Shown: one piece after another, positions 15,203 through 23,231 of the stretch
How positions within the stretch are numbered: the first letter of the stretch is position 1
How the letters are laid out: every line of letters begins with the position of its first letter
Assembly (NCBI GenBank): GCA_021800805.1
Contig: JAJYYR010000002.1
Location: 55,315 to 119,314, forward strand
Direction: 5' to 3'
From: a bacterium
Lineage (GTDB): Bacteria; SZUA-79; Acidulodesulfobacterales; Acidulodesulfobacteraceae
Length of the DNA: 64,000 nt
The notes under the pieces: generated by a model
Database searches by the model: none
The model's input: only the letters and a program-made list of their open reading frames with translations
What the model was told of the DNA's origin: nothing
Made by a program: the position numbers and the translations under genes

Positions 15203-15928
15203 TTAGGAGTTTATAATATTTTTTGCTGCAGTAATAAAATTCAGTCTGTCTTTCTTTTCTTCTATTTCTTCGGACAATCTGTTTATTAAATTTTCGATAT
15301 TTTCCGCGTTGAAGTTGTCAACATTCTCGTTTAATTCTTTAACTTTTTCATCGAAAAGCATCGCGGAAATCGGACCTAAGCTTGAAGAAAAAATATCTTT
15401 AATCGAATCCAATTTATTTTTAGTAATTAATTTACGGGTTTTAATATCGCCGCCGCCTTTCTCTCCAAAGAGCGTATTGAATACATCATTGTTTTCCTTA
15501 TCTTCATTTTTAGGATATGATTGGTCATCGCTCTGAGTATTAATAAGCGGCTTTGCCGTGACACTCCCCAAAGATTGCGATACTATTTTTATAAACTCGC
15601 TTTCTAAATAAGACGTTTCCATCTTAAGCAGGTTTACGTTTGAATTCCTTTTGCTTAAAATAAAAATAAAACCGCTTCCAAATCCGTTAATGATAATATT
15701 TCTGTCGTCAAAATTCAAATAAAGAGAAGAAATATCAATCGACGAAATGGAATATGAAGCAAAAAGTTTGCTTATTTCGCAAGACACCTTATTTATCTGT
15801 TCAGGTAATATTTCATCTCCGTTCGTTTCGTATTTTAATACCTCTCCGTCCAATGAAGATATCGCGCAAGCATCTACGCCGGCAATTTTAAGTATTTTAT
15901 CTATAATGCTTTTATCTTTGGAGTCCAT
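15203..15928 (-). CDS. Roadblock/LC7-like protein with helical C-terminal tail
   Basis: A 241-residue soluble protein. Residues 1-115 look like a Roadblock/LC7 (MglB-like) fold: IIDKILKIAGVDACAISSLDGEVL at the start, then NIIINGFGSGFIFIL and a helix. A polar linker (about 118-160) leads to a helical tail (about 165-241) with FSSSLGPISAMLFDEKVKEL and RLNFITAAKNII, resembling the short helical module found at the end of some response regulators and kinases. Roadblock proteins act as regulators of small GTPases or scaffolds. It lies 57 bases after the gene at 15986 in the same direction. Family call is by pattern and moderately sure. Confidence 0.6.
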   Translation of the reverse strand: MDSKDKSIIDKILKIAGVDACAISSLDGEVLKYETNGDEILPEQINKVSCEISKLFASYSISSIDISSLYLNFDDRNIIINGFGSGFIFILSKRNSNVNLLKMETSYLESEFIKIVSQSLGSVTAKPLINTQSDDQSYPKNEDKENNDVFNTLFGEKGGGDIKTRKLITKNKLDSIKDIFSSSLGPISAMLFDEKVKELNENVDNFNAENIENLINRLSEEIEEKKDRLNFITAAKNIINS

Positions 15929-15985
15929 AAGCTAATTATTTATTTGCCTGAACGATTTGATTAACAAATTACGCTAAAGAATAAT

Positions 15986-16669
15986 TTATATATCTTTTAA
16001 TAATTTAGCGGCTTCCATCTGTGTTTTAAGCGCCGGAGCTTCCGAAGAGACTTTCATGCTATATAAAATATTCTTATTATTAATGATTATTTTTTTGTAA
16101 TTATTAGCTTCGCATATAGCGCTTCTTAAAGAATTAAAATTTAATATGTCGCCTAATTCCTTTGACTGGTTATATAAAAACATAGCATCCGCAGATTCAA
16201 ATTCGTCGTCGTCGACACCTTTAGAATATAAAATCTCTCCGTTCTCTTTAACGGCGATAATTGATTCGACACCCGGTATAACGGAAAGGCTTTCGGAAAT
16301 CCTAACGACTATTGCAGGATTAGATTCTTCGCCTGCTTTTATAATTTCCGAATCTTCATATCCCTGACTCAAATCCGCTTTAGCTTCTTTAACATTCTCG
16401 TTGATTATTTCTAAAATTTCGTCGAAATATTTATTTATCGTATTTTCAGGAGCAGTTTCTCCGATGCTTACCTGAATATTTATATGAGAATCAATATCTT
16501 TTAATTCTTTAAAAACGTCTATATCTCGTTTTGAACCTAAAACGGCGCTAAGAATTTTACCGTTTGAAAAATATATCAAACCCTGTTTGTTTAAAACTTC
16601 AAACGACAATTTTATATTATCGAAACTATAAAATTGTTCTAATTGGTATTTTATATCTTCAAGCACCAT
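15986..16669 (-). CDS. Two-domain protein: PATAN/DUF4388-like plus Roadblock-like
   Basis: A 227-residue soluble protein. Residues about 15-75 (KLSFEVLNKQGLIYFSNGKI, AVLGSKRDIDVFKEL) resemble the DUF4388/PATAN domain seen in bacterial signalling proteins. Residues about 120-225 (VVRISESLSVIPGVESIIAV, GEILYSKG, and a late helix) resemble Roadblock/LC7. It is very acidic, without membrane segments. With the next gene it forms a pair, and CheZ lies upstream beyond tRNA-Glu. Together they suggest control of motility or polarity, but no GTPase such as MglA is in the window. Confidence 0.6.
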   Translation of the reverse strand: MVLEDIKYQLEQFYSFDNIKLSFEVLNKQGLIYFSNGKILSAVLGSKRDIDVFKELKDIDSHINIQVSIGETAPENTINKYFDEILEIINENVKEAKADLSQGYEDSEIIKAGEESNPAIVVRISESLSVIPGVESIIAVKENGEILYSKGVDDDEFESADAMFLYNQSKELGDILNFNSLRSAICEANNYKKIIINNKNILYSMKVSSEAPALKTQMEAAKLLKDI

Positions 16670-16830
16670 TTGCTTTTATAATAAAAATCTTATTACTTAA
16701 TTAAATATCCATTATTTATATATTACCAGATGAAATAATTTTTAATTATGTATTATTATCTTATACCTTTATTTTATTATTTGTCAATAAGAATTAATGA
16801 AACAAGCGATTAGACGGAGGAAAAAGAAAT

Positions 16831-16907
16831 TGGCGTCCCCAACGGGATTCGAACCCGTGTTGCCGCCGTGAAAGGGCGATGTCCTGGGCCGGCTAGACGA
16901 TGGGGAC
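16831..16907 (-). tRNA. tRNA-Glu(UUC)
   Basis: Minus-strand cloverleaf: acceptor GTCCCCA (16901-16907) pairs with the strand at 16835-16841, the anticodon stem CGCC/GGCG encloses CTTTCAC with anticodon UUC, the T-arm has GGTTCGAATCC, and CCA is encoded (16831-16833). Length is 77 nt. It sits between two protein genes read in the same direction. Confidence 0.95.
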
Positions 16908-16989
16908 TTAATGTTTTTAATGCAAGTTTATTATTATGCTATATTAATACAAAAAAAGCAAGAAAAAAAACGGCCGAAAAGTTAAATAG

Positions 16990-17556
16990 TTAAAATCCTA
17001 ACTCGCTAAGCATAGAATTTACATCATTTTGCGCCATTTTTTGATTATCTGCAACCATATCTTTTAATTTTCCGTATATTTCGGCTTTCTTTTCCTTCGG
17101 AATTTCTTTAGCTTCCACTTCCGTATCCACCAAAACTTTCAAAAGTTTAATTTTTGTTTCGTTTAATGTGTTTTGTATCTTGTATAGTTTCTGTCCGGTA
17201 AGATCCTGAAACGATAGCAAGGACAGAACGTCTAAAATTTTATCTAAATTTTTTTTATTAAGGTCTTTTAGATTGATTAAACTTTCTTTAATTTTTTTTA
17301 TAGGATTAAGTTCGATTAAATTATGTAGGCTTTTGTCGATATTGTCCGAATTTTCATTTATCTCGTCCAATAAGTTCATTATGCTGTTCGCGGCCTTTTC
17401 GGTTTCCTTAATAATGTCGGAAATTCCATCTTGGGCAAGAGGTATACTGTCGGAACTTTCTTTTACGGGCTTCTTGAATTCTCCTATTTTTTTTGTAGCA
17501 TCGTCAACGACCTTTGCAAGGTCTTTGAGCTCGGACAGCATATCGTCGATTGCCAT
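16990..17556 (-). CDS. cheZ: CheZ-like CheY-phosphate phosphatase
   Basis: Speeds dephosphorylation of CheY-P and so resets chemotactic or other CheY signals. The 188 residues form a long helical protein with the catalytic signature SFQDLTGQ; D118 and Q122 match the Asp and Gln that act in E. coli CheZ. The C-terminus QNDVNSMLSELGF matches the CheY-binding peptide of CheZ (ending DSLGF in E. coli). The N-terminus IDDMLSEL resembles the same peptide, so it might hold a second docking site. GAGGT precedes the ATG. No cheA, cheY or flagellar gene is in the window. Confidence 0.88.
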   Translation of the reverse strand: MAIDDMLSELKDLAKVVDDATKKIGEFKKPVKESSDSIPLAQDGISDIIKETEKAANSIMNLLDEINENSDNIDKSLHNLIELNPIKKIKESLINLKDLNKKNLDKILDVLSLLSFQDLTGQKLYKIQNTLNETKIKLLKVLVDTEVEAKEIPKEKKAEIYGKLKDMVADNQKMAQNDVNSMLSELGF

Positions 17557-17628
17557 ATATATTACCTCTTAAATTTTAGTATAATTAATTTTATACACTA
17601 ATTCATATAAAAAAACAATTTAAAAAAA

Positions 17629-18171
17629 TTAATTCATTTTTAAAAGTTTGTCCGTGATCCCGTAAAGCGCCCCTCTTGTTATCTCCCCGTCCCAATGAAA
17701 CATAATGCGCCCATTTTTTGATATAAAAAACGTCTGCGGTATTTCGTTAATACCCCCATAATTGCTAATAACTCCCGAACTTGCATATACTACGGGATAC
17801 GCAATATTATAATTTTTAATAAACGACCTTACCCCTCCAAGACTATTATTTACATTTATTCCTAAGACTATAACGCCTTTAGATTGTTCCGATTTATAAA
17901 AGTTTTTAAGCATAGGTATCTCATGCCTACAAGGCGGACACCAAGTAGCCCAAAAATTAATTATAACTACATGTCCCTTAAAATCTCTTAGCCGAAAGTT
18001 TTTGTATCCCGACGAAACCGAATTAAGAACTCTTAAATTAAAATCGGGAGCCATTCTCTCGCCTGCCTCGGTTATCGAAATAGAAGAAAAGTTAACTATA
18101 AAGATAAAAACTAAAAATAAAGCAGTTAGTGTAAAAATTTTAATTTTACGATTTTTTACGATTTTAACCAT
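17629..18171 (-). CDS. TlpA/ResA-like membrane-anchored thiol-disulfide oxidoreductase
   Basis: A 180-residue protein with an N-terminal membrane anchor (about 9-29) and a periplasmic thioredoxin domain. The active site is FWATWCPPC with C78 and C81, followed by the ResA/TlpA motif HEIPMLKNFY and the cis-Pro loop NEIPQTFFISKNGRI. Such proteins reduce disulfides in the periplasm, often during cytochrome c maturation, which would suit the cytochrome c at 10770. Its partner (CcdA/DsbD) is not in the window. Confidence 0.9.
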   Translation of the reverse strand: MVKIVKNRKIKIFTLTALFLVFIFIVNFSSISITEAGERMAPDFNLRVLNSVSSGYKNFRLRDFKGHVVIINFWATWCPPCRHEIPMLKNFYKSEQSKGVIVLGINVNNSLGGVRSFIKNYNIAYPVVYASSGVISNYGGINEIPQTFFISKNGRIMFHWDGEITRGALYGITDKLLKMN

Positions 18172-18242
18172 TTAAATCTCCATTAGTTTCATTATGGTTA
18201 CAGTTATATAATTATTTAATTATTATAATCGACTAAAACATA

Positions 18243-18722
18243 TCAAGCTTTTGATCTGTTTTTAACGGCTCTTTCAACTTCTCTTTTATTTTCTTTTTCC
18301 TTAATGGAATTTCTTTTATCGTAGAGTTTTTTGCCTTTCACGAGAGCGATTTCTATCTTAGCCCTGCCCGTCTTTAAATACATTTTTAATGGAACCACCG
18401 TAAGGTTTTTTTCTTTTATTTTCCCTAAAAGCCTTAAAATCTCATGCTTATGCAATAGCAAAACTCTGGTCCTAAGAGGGTCTTTATTTTCTCTAGTGGC
18501 TTTTTCATACGGACTTATGTGAACATTCAACAGAAACGCCTCTCCGTTTTTTATAACTACATATCCGTCCGAAAGATTTACTTTTCCGGATTTTATAGAC
18601 TTTATTTCCGGTCCGTAAAGCGAGATGCCCGCTTCATATTTTTCGATAATTTCATACAAAAAAGATGCTTTTCTGTTGTCTGCGATAATTTTTATCTTAT
18701 GACTCTCAGTCTGATTAGACAT
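18243..18722 (-). CDS. smpB: SsrA-binding protein
   Basis: Binds tmRNA and brings it to stalled ribosomes in trans-translation. At 159 residues it has the usual length and motifs: IADNRKASFLYEIIEKYEAGI (about 12-32), GPEIKSIKSGKVNLSDGYVVI, LLNVHISPYE, RVLLLHKHEI and the basic C-terminal tail KLYDKRNSIKEKE. It lies 45 bases after the ssrA gene in the same direction, so protein and RNA partners are neighbours. Confidence 0.97.
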   Translation of the reverse strand: MSNQTESHKIKIIADNRKASFLYEIIEKYEAGISLYGPEIKSIKSGKVNLSDGYVVIKNGEAFLLNVHISPYEKATRENKDPLRTRVLLLHKHEILRLLGKIKEKNLTVVPLKMYLKTGRAKIEIALVKGKKLYDKRNSIKEKENKREVERAVKNRSKA

Positions 18723-18767
18723 AGTTATATTTTATTAAAAAACGGAGTAAAAATGAATTAAAATAAA

Positions 18768-19122
18768 TGGTGGAGGCGGCGGGAGTCGAACCCGCGTCCG
18801 AAGATTTAAAACTAAAGCATCTACATGTTTAGTTTATTCTTTAAGTACGGCGTCAAAAAGCAAAGAATAAACAAAACCTTTTTTCAGCCGTCCTTTTTAG
18901 AGGTTCTACATAAACGAAAAGGAAACGTTTACGCTATACCCTGCAATTGTCGCCTTTGAATTTTGCAGGTAGAAATTTCAAAGACGTCAGCCGATCAAGC
19001 GGCTAATGCGTAATCGTAGTTATCTGCGATTATGTTTTGCTTCGAATGATTAACGAGCCTACAAAGCGTCCTCGACATGCAGCTTATAGCCGTAATATCA
19101 CCGTCGAAACCGTTGCGCCCCC
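18768..19122 (-). ncRNA. ssrA: tmRNA (10Sa RNA)
   Basis: About 355 nt on the minus strand. The 5' end GGGGGCGCAACGGTTTCGAC and the 3' end with GGAGTCGAACCCGC-type T-arm and encoded CCA (18768-18770) form the tRNA-like domain. The acceptor arms GGGGGC and GCCTCC pair with one G-U. The tag frame is at 18995-19027 (minus) and reads ADNYDYALAA followed by TGA, ending in the ALAA degron. The resume codon is taken as GCA by comparison with known tags. It sits directly upstream of smpB. Confidence 0.95.
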
Positions 19123-19135
19123 ATTTATTAGATAC

Positions 19136-19144
19136 ATTATACCA
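19136..19144 (-). promoter_or_regulatory. Extended -10 promoter for ssrA
   Basis: The minus strand reads TGGTATAAT, an extended -10, ending 13 bases before the mature tmRNA 5' end. The few extra bases would be removed by RNase P. Confidence 0.65.
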
Positions 19145-19187
19145 TTTTTTTAAAATAAAATATATTTTTTAAAAATAAATTGCTATA

Positions 19188-19877
19188 ATGACAAAAGATA
19201 TGCGGAAAAAAACGGAATATTCAAAAAACGTATTAGAACTTGGACGTGTATGTAAAATAGCCTTTGACAAAGGTTTCCTCGATACCCACAGCGGAAATAT
19301 AAGCATGGGAATAAATAGAAACATACTAATTACAAAAACCGGAAGAAGCCTTATAGATTTAAAGCCGCGCGATTTCACGGTAGTTCCGCTTAGCTCTGAA
19401 AATGAAAGCCGCAGATGCGGTTTTACCGAAAACGGTCCATCCTCGGAACTGGAAGTCCACAGATTTATACTAAAAAGTTTCCCGGGCTCGACGGTTCTCC
19501 ATTCGCATCCGTTAAATGCGATTGCTTTATCTCTAAGCCTTGATAAAATAAATAAAAATAAATTCGAGCCCTCTACTTTGGCCGTTAAAAATATTTATAA
19601 AGAATATCCGGATTTAGATAAAATAAGCCCGGTCGATTTTGAATCGGCTTATTTTTTTCCCGAAATATACGTTCTGCCGCTTAAACTCATAGAAGATATC
19701 AAAACCGATAAATTAAAACTCAAATTTGAAGCAAAAGATATATTTAAAGAAAACGGCGTGTTTATGATAAAATCACACGGCTCTTTTTCATGGGGACAAA
19801 ACCCCTTAGACGCTTTAAGATGGACTATGGCGTTGGAAGCCTCGTCCGAAATAATATTAAAGCGCTCATCCCTTTAA
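19188..19877 (+). CDS. Class II aldolase/adducin-family protein
   Basis: A 229-residue zinc-dependent aldolase-fold enzyme. The family includes L-fuculose-phosphate aldolase and methylthioribulose-1-phosphate dehydratase. Metal ligands are visible in HSHP (H105, H107) and KSHGSFSWG (about residue 200), and the catalytic Glu in SSELEVH (E87 or E89). DTHSGNIS (about 32-39) and TKTGRSL are family motifs. TGCTATAAT at 19181-19189 is an extended -10 that overlaps the first ATG; if it is used, the message would start near 19196 and translation at Met5 (19200), almost leaderless. Substrate is unknown. It ends four bases from the convergent ABC gene. Confidence 0.85.
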   Translation: MTKDMRKKTEYSKNVLELGRVCKIAFDKGFLDTHSGNISMGINRNILITKTGRSLIDLKPRDFTVVPLSSENESRRCGFTENGPSSELEVHRFILKSFPGSTVLHSHPLNAIALSLSLDKINKNKFEPSTLAVKNIYKEYPDLDKISPVDFESAYFFPEIYVLPLKLIEDIKTDKLKLKFEAKDIFKENGVFMIKSHGSFSWGQNPLDALRWTMALEASSEIILKRSSL

Positions 19878-19881
19878 TACT

Positions 19882-20700
19882 TTATCTCTTTAATACCCTG
19901 CTGAACTCCCTCATTCTGTCCGTCGCGGAACCCGTTTCTTCCCTTATCTCTTTTCCGACAAGCGAAATAAAAACATCCGAAAGCGTGGGCATTTCTCCGT
20001 GCTTGGACTCCGTTAATTTTTTTAAGGCGAAGGGGGAATCTATGGCTATAATTTTTCCGTTGTCTATTATTGCTATTTTATCGCAGTTTTCGGCTTCTTC
20101 TATATAATGCGTCGTCAAAAATACGGTGGTTTGCTCTTCTTTTCTAAGCCTGTTTATGAAATCCCACATATTTATTCTGGTCTGTATATCTAGTCCGACG
20201 GTAGGCTCGTCAAGAAATAGGACGGAAGGCGAATGAAGCAGTCCTCTTCCTACCTCGAGTCTCCTTTTCATTCCGCCCGATAATAACTTCACCGGTTTAT
20301 CTTTATAGCCGTATAAGTCTATAAAATTTAATATATAGTCTATTCTTTCTTTAACGGCGCTTTTATCCATTCCGTATAGTTTTGCATGAAAATTAAGATT
20401 TTCATATGCGCTCAAATCGTTGTCAAGCGTAGGATCCTGAAAGACAAGACCTATAGATTTTCTGACTTCTTTTTTATCCGTGATAGTGTTATAACCGTTT
20501 ATATATGCATCGCCGCTCGTCTGACGCACCAAAGTGCATAAAATTTTTATAGTAGTAGTTTTACCCGCTCCATTAGGCCCGAGAAACGCAAAAAATTCAC
20601 CTTTTTTCACGCTGAAAGAAATATCGTCGACCGCCGTCAAATCTTTGTATTTTTTAACTAACCGCTCTACCGTAACGGCAGATTCATTATCTATTCGCAT
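19882..20700 (-). CDS. ABC transporter ATP-binding protein (DrrA/CcmA-like)
   Basis: A 272-residue ATPase subunit of the drug/antibiotic and multicopy-export type. Walker A GPNGAGKTT, Q-loop LVFQDPTLD, signature LSGGMKRRLEVG, Walker B VLFLDEPTVGLD and the H-loop TTHYIEEAE are all intact. The start is set at the ATG at 20700 because a G-rich GGGGGG run lies five bases before it; a TTG seven codons upstream is less likely. No membrane permease gene is adjacent on either side, so its partner must be elsewhere. It is divergent from sirB. Confidence 0.9.
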   Translation of the reverse strand: MRIDNESAVTVERLVKKYKDLTAVDDISFSVKKGEFFAFLGPNGAGKTTTIKILCTLVRQTSGDAYINGYNTITDKKEVRKSIGLVFQDPTLDNDLSAYENLNFHAKLYGMDKSAVKERIDYILNFIDLYGYKDKPVKLLSGGMKRRLEVGRGLLHSPSVLFLDEPTVGLDIQTRINMWDFINRLRKEEQTTVFLTTHYIEEAENCDKIAIIDNGKIIAIDSPFALKKLTESKHGEMPTLSDVFISLVGKEIREETGSATDRMREFSRVLKR

Positions 20701-20787
20701 TAAAGCCCCCCGATTGCACAACGTTTAATAATATTATAAAATATATAGGCAATATAATGAAAGGATAAAATTAAAAGGATAAAATTT

Positions 20788-21162
20788 ATGAAAAAAGAAT
20801 CGATAGTTCTTCTGGGGCACGGTTCCAGAAGAAGCGAAGCTAACGAAATCCTTAAAAGTATAACGGAAATAATAAAATCTAAACTTAACGGAATAAACGT
20901 AGAATGCGCATATTTAGAACATGCCGAGCCTAACATACGGGATATTATCGAAAAACTGGCAGAGGACAATTTTGAATCGATATATGTAATACCTTATTTT
21001 TTATACTCCGGTAATCATGTTTCAAGGGATATTCCTGAAATAATCAACGGTTATAAAGAAAAATATCCCCGAATTAATATTAAATTAGGCGATCATCTCG
21101 GCATAGACGAAAGAATAGCAGAACTCGTAACCGAAAGGATAGCTTCGGTAAAATTGGCATGA
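20788..21162 (+). CDS. cbiX: Sirohydrochlorin chelatase (short CbiX/SirB type)
   Basis: Inserts Co2+ or Fe2+ into sirohydrochlorin for cobalamin or sirohaem. The 124 residues match the small, single-domain CbiX form that works as a homodimer. The catalytic His pair is seen in LLGHGSRR (H11) and SGNHVSRDIPEI (H77). There is no His-rich C-terminal tail. Sirohaem is needed by dissimilatory sulfite reductase, so a link to the sulfur genes is likely. TATAAT (20753-20758) precedes it, and AAAGGATAAAATT is repeated twice directly before the start. A 16-base gap leads to the radical SAM gene. Confidence 0.85.
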   Translation: MKKESIVLLGHGSRRSEANEILKSITEIIKSKLNGINVECAYLEHAEPNIRDIIEKLAEDNFESIYVIPYFLYSGNHVSRDIPEIINGYKEKYPRINIKLGDHLGIDERIAELVTERIASVKLA

Positions 21163-21178
21163 AATATAATATCTCCGC

Positions 21179-22891
21179 ATGACCGGAAACCGTAATTTCA
21201 ACAATAATATACATAAACTGTATGACCTATATCTAGGATCGGAAAGAAACCGTTTAATAAAACAAGCCGACGCATACTTAAAAGCCGTCATAGTATTTCC
21301 CAACTATTATAGAGTCGCAATGTCGAATCTCGGTTTTTTAAGAACATACGAGTTGATAAATAAATCGGGATTTATGTCTTGCGACAGAGCTTTTTTGCAG
21401 GATGACGCATCTAAAGGCATCATATCGATTGAAACAAGGCAAAGGATAGTAAATTATGATTTTATATTCTTTTCGCTAAGCTATGAAAACGATTTTTCCA
21501 ATATTCTTTCAATTTTAGCCGCCGAAAAAATTCCTTTCCTATCGAAAGACAGGGATAAATCATTTCCTCTTATTATGGCTGGAGGAGTTATAGCATTCTT
21601 AAATCCCGAACCCGTCGCTCCAATTTTTGACCTGATGTTTATCGGTGAAGCCGAAGCAATTTTCCCTGATTTTTTTAAAATCGTCGAAAACAAAAATAAA
21701 TATGAAATACTTGAAACCGTCGCGAAAATAGACGGTATTTACGTGCCGTCGGCATATAATTTTATATTCGACAAAAAAAAGCCTACCGTTTTAAATAGAA
21801 TTGAACATCTTTCATGCTTTTCCGAAAAAATAAAAAGAAAATATGCGGATAAGAGTTTTACATTCTCTTCTTCGCCTATTACCACTAAATTTTCGGAATT
21901 AAGTAATATAAATATGATTGAAATCGAAAGAGGGTGCAAGAGGGGGTGCCGCTTTTGCAGCGCAGGCTTTATATACCTGCCGTTAAGAGAAGCAAAATCC
22001 GCCGACGTTCTTAGCGCCATAAAATCTTTAAACGAAAACGATAAAGCGGGGTTCGTCGGCTTGGGAACGATGGACAGCAAAAACATAAATAAAATAATGC
22101 AATATTCTTTGGATTCTAAAAAGCCTTTTTCGTTATCATCGATAAGATTCGACTGCCTTGACGAAAACAACCTTGATTTAATAAAAGAAACCGGCATTAG
22201 AACCGTAACTCTCGGCATAGAAACGGGCTCTTCCCGCCTTAAGAAAATGATAAATAAAGATATAAGCAATGATGAAATAATAGCCGTTCTTAAAAATATT
22301 ATAAAAAAAGGAATAATAAATATAAAGTTATACTTTATGTTCGGACTTCCGTATGAAGAAAAAGAAGACCTCGACGAAACTATAAATCTTATTAAGGGAA
22401 TGCGGGAAGAGTTTGTTAAATCTTCTAAAATTAATAAAAGAATAGGGCTGCTTACGGCTTCGTTCGGACCTTTCGTTCCTAAAGCATGGACTCCGCTTCA
22501 ATGGGAAAATTTTGAAGATTTAACCATCCTTCGCAAAAAAGCCGATTATCTTGCGGATAACCTTAAACGCCTGCCTAATCTCAATGTAAATATAAACTCT
22601 TTAAGCGCGGCTTTTACCGAAGCATTTTTTGCAAGAGGTTCAAGGATTTCCAATGAAATTTTGATTTATTCTTTTATGAATAAAATCGGTCTAAAAAGCG
22701 CCGTGACGGCAAAAGGGAACAACATCAACGACTTTATAAGAAAATTCGGCGAAGATGAGCTTTTACCTTGGGAAATAATAGATCAGGGAGTTACAAAAAA
22801 ATATCTTTTGGATGAATATTTAAGAGGGGTTAATTTTAAAACGACTCCTCAATGCTTCGAGGGGTGCAAAAGATGCGGGGTATGCCGGTGA
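21179..22891 (+). CDS. B12-binding-type radical SAM protein (TIGR03960-like)
   Basis: A 570-residue radical SAM enzyme. The N-terminal half resembles the cobalamin-binding-like region of the family (MAGGVIAFLNPEPVAPIFDL and FIGEAEAIF at about 133-162). The SAM cluster motif is C253-x3-C257-x2-C260 in RGCKRGCRFC. The C-terminus ends in CFEGCKRCGVCR, a Cys-rich tail seen in this uncharacterised family. The DUF2344 extension often fused to relatives is absent. It follows cbiX at 16 bases and is probably cotranscribed. The last 43 bases overlap the 3' end of the convergent modE gene. The reaction is unknown. Confidence 0.88.
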   Translation: MTGNRNFNNNIHKLYDLYLGSERNRLIKQADAYLKAVIVFPNYYRVAMSNLGFLRTYELINKSGFMSCDRAFLQDDASKGIISIETRQRIVNYDFIFFSLSYENDFSNILSILAAEKIPFLSKDRDKSFPLIMAGGVIAFLNPEPVAPIFDLMFIGEAEAIFPDFFKIVENKNKYEILETVAKIDGIYVPSAYNFIFDKKKPTVLNRIEHLSCFSEKIKRKYADKSFTFSSSPITTKFSELSNINMIEIERGCKRGCRFCSAGFIYLPLREAKSADVLSAIKSLNENDKAGFVGLGTMDSKNINKIMQYSLDSKKPFSLSSIRFDCLDENNLDLIKETGIRTVTLGIETGSSRLKKMINKDISNDEIIAVLKNIIKKGIINIKLYFMFGLPYEEKEDLDETINLIKGMREEFVKSSKINKRIGLLTASFGPFVPKAWTPLQWENFEDLTILRKKADYLADNLKRLPNLNVNINSLSAAFTEAFFARGSRISNEILIYSFMNKIGLKSAVTAKGNNINDFIRKFGEDELLPWEIIDQGVTKKYLLDEYLRGVNFKTTPQCFEGCKRCGVCR

Positions 22892-23226
22892 TAATCTTTT
22901 AAAAATATTGTTTCTTTTCTCAACAATTCTTCATATAAATTCATTATATTTTTTGCATCTTCCGTCAGGATGGATCCTCCGCCGTGCCTGCCCCCTATTC
23001 TTTTATCGACTAATTCGAAGCCGAACCTTTTTTCCATAAGATTTATAAAACTCCAAGCTTTCTTATAGGAATATCCAAGCTCTTTTGCGGCTGAAGATAT
23101 AGAACCGGAGGATTCAATTTTTTTAAGAAGAAGAAATCTGCCCAATCCAAAAACGGGTTCGCCGTCTTTTTCAAGCCATATCTTTGCTTTAATATCTAAT
23201 TCTTTAAAATCTATTCCGCCCCGCAT
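22849..23226 (-). CDS. ModE-like winged-helix regulator, DNA-binding domain only
   Basis: A 125-residue protein matching the N-terminal domain of ModE: RFLLLKKIESSGSISSAAKELGYSYKKAWSFINLME (about 30-65) is the helix-turn-helix, and the wing is IGGRHGGGSILTEDA. The molybdate-binding (Mop/TOBE) domains are absent, so it may sense something else or act as a ModE-like one-domain regulator of molybdenum or tungsten genes. It starts five bases after the ftsZ stop and so is probably the last gene of the dcw transcript. Its final 14 codons (a His/Pro-rich tail) are antisense to the Cys-rich end of the radical SAM gene. Confidence 0.82.
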   Translation of the reverse strand: MRGGIDFKELDIKAKIWLEKDGEPVFGLGRFLLLKKIESSGSISSAAKELGYSYKKAWSFINLMEKRFGFELVDKRIGGRHGGGSILTEDAKNIMNLYEELLRKETIFLKDYHRHTPHLLHPSKH

Positions 23227-23231
23227 AAAGA

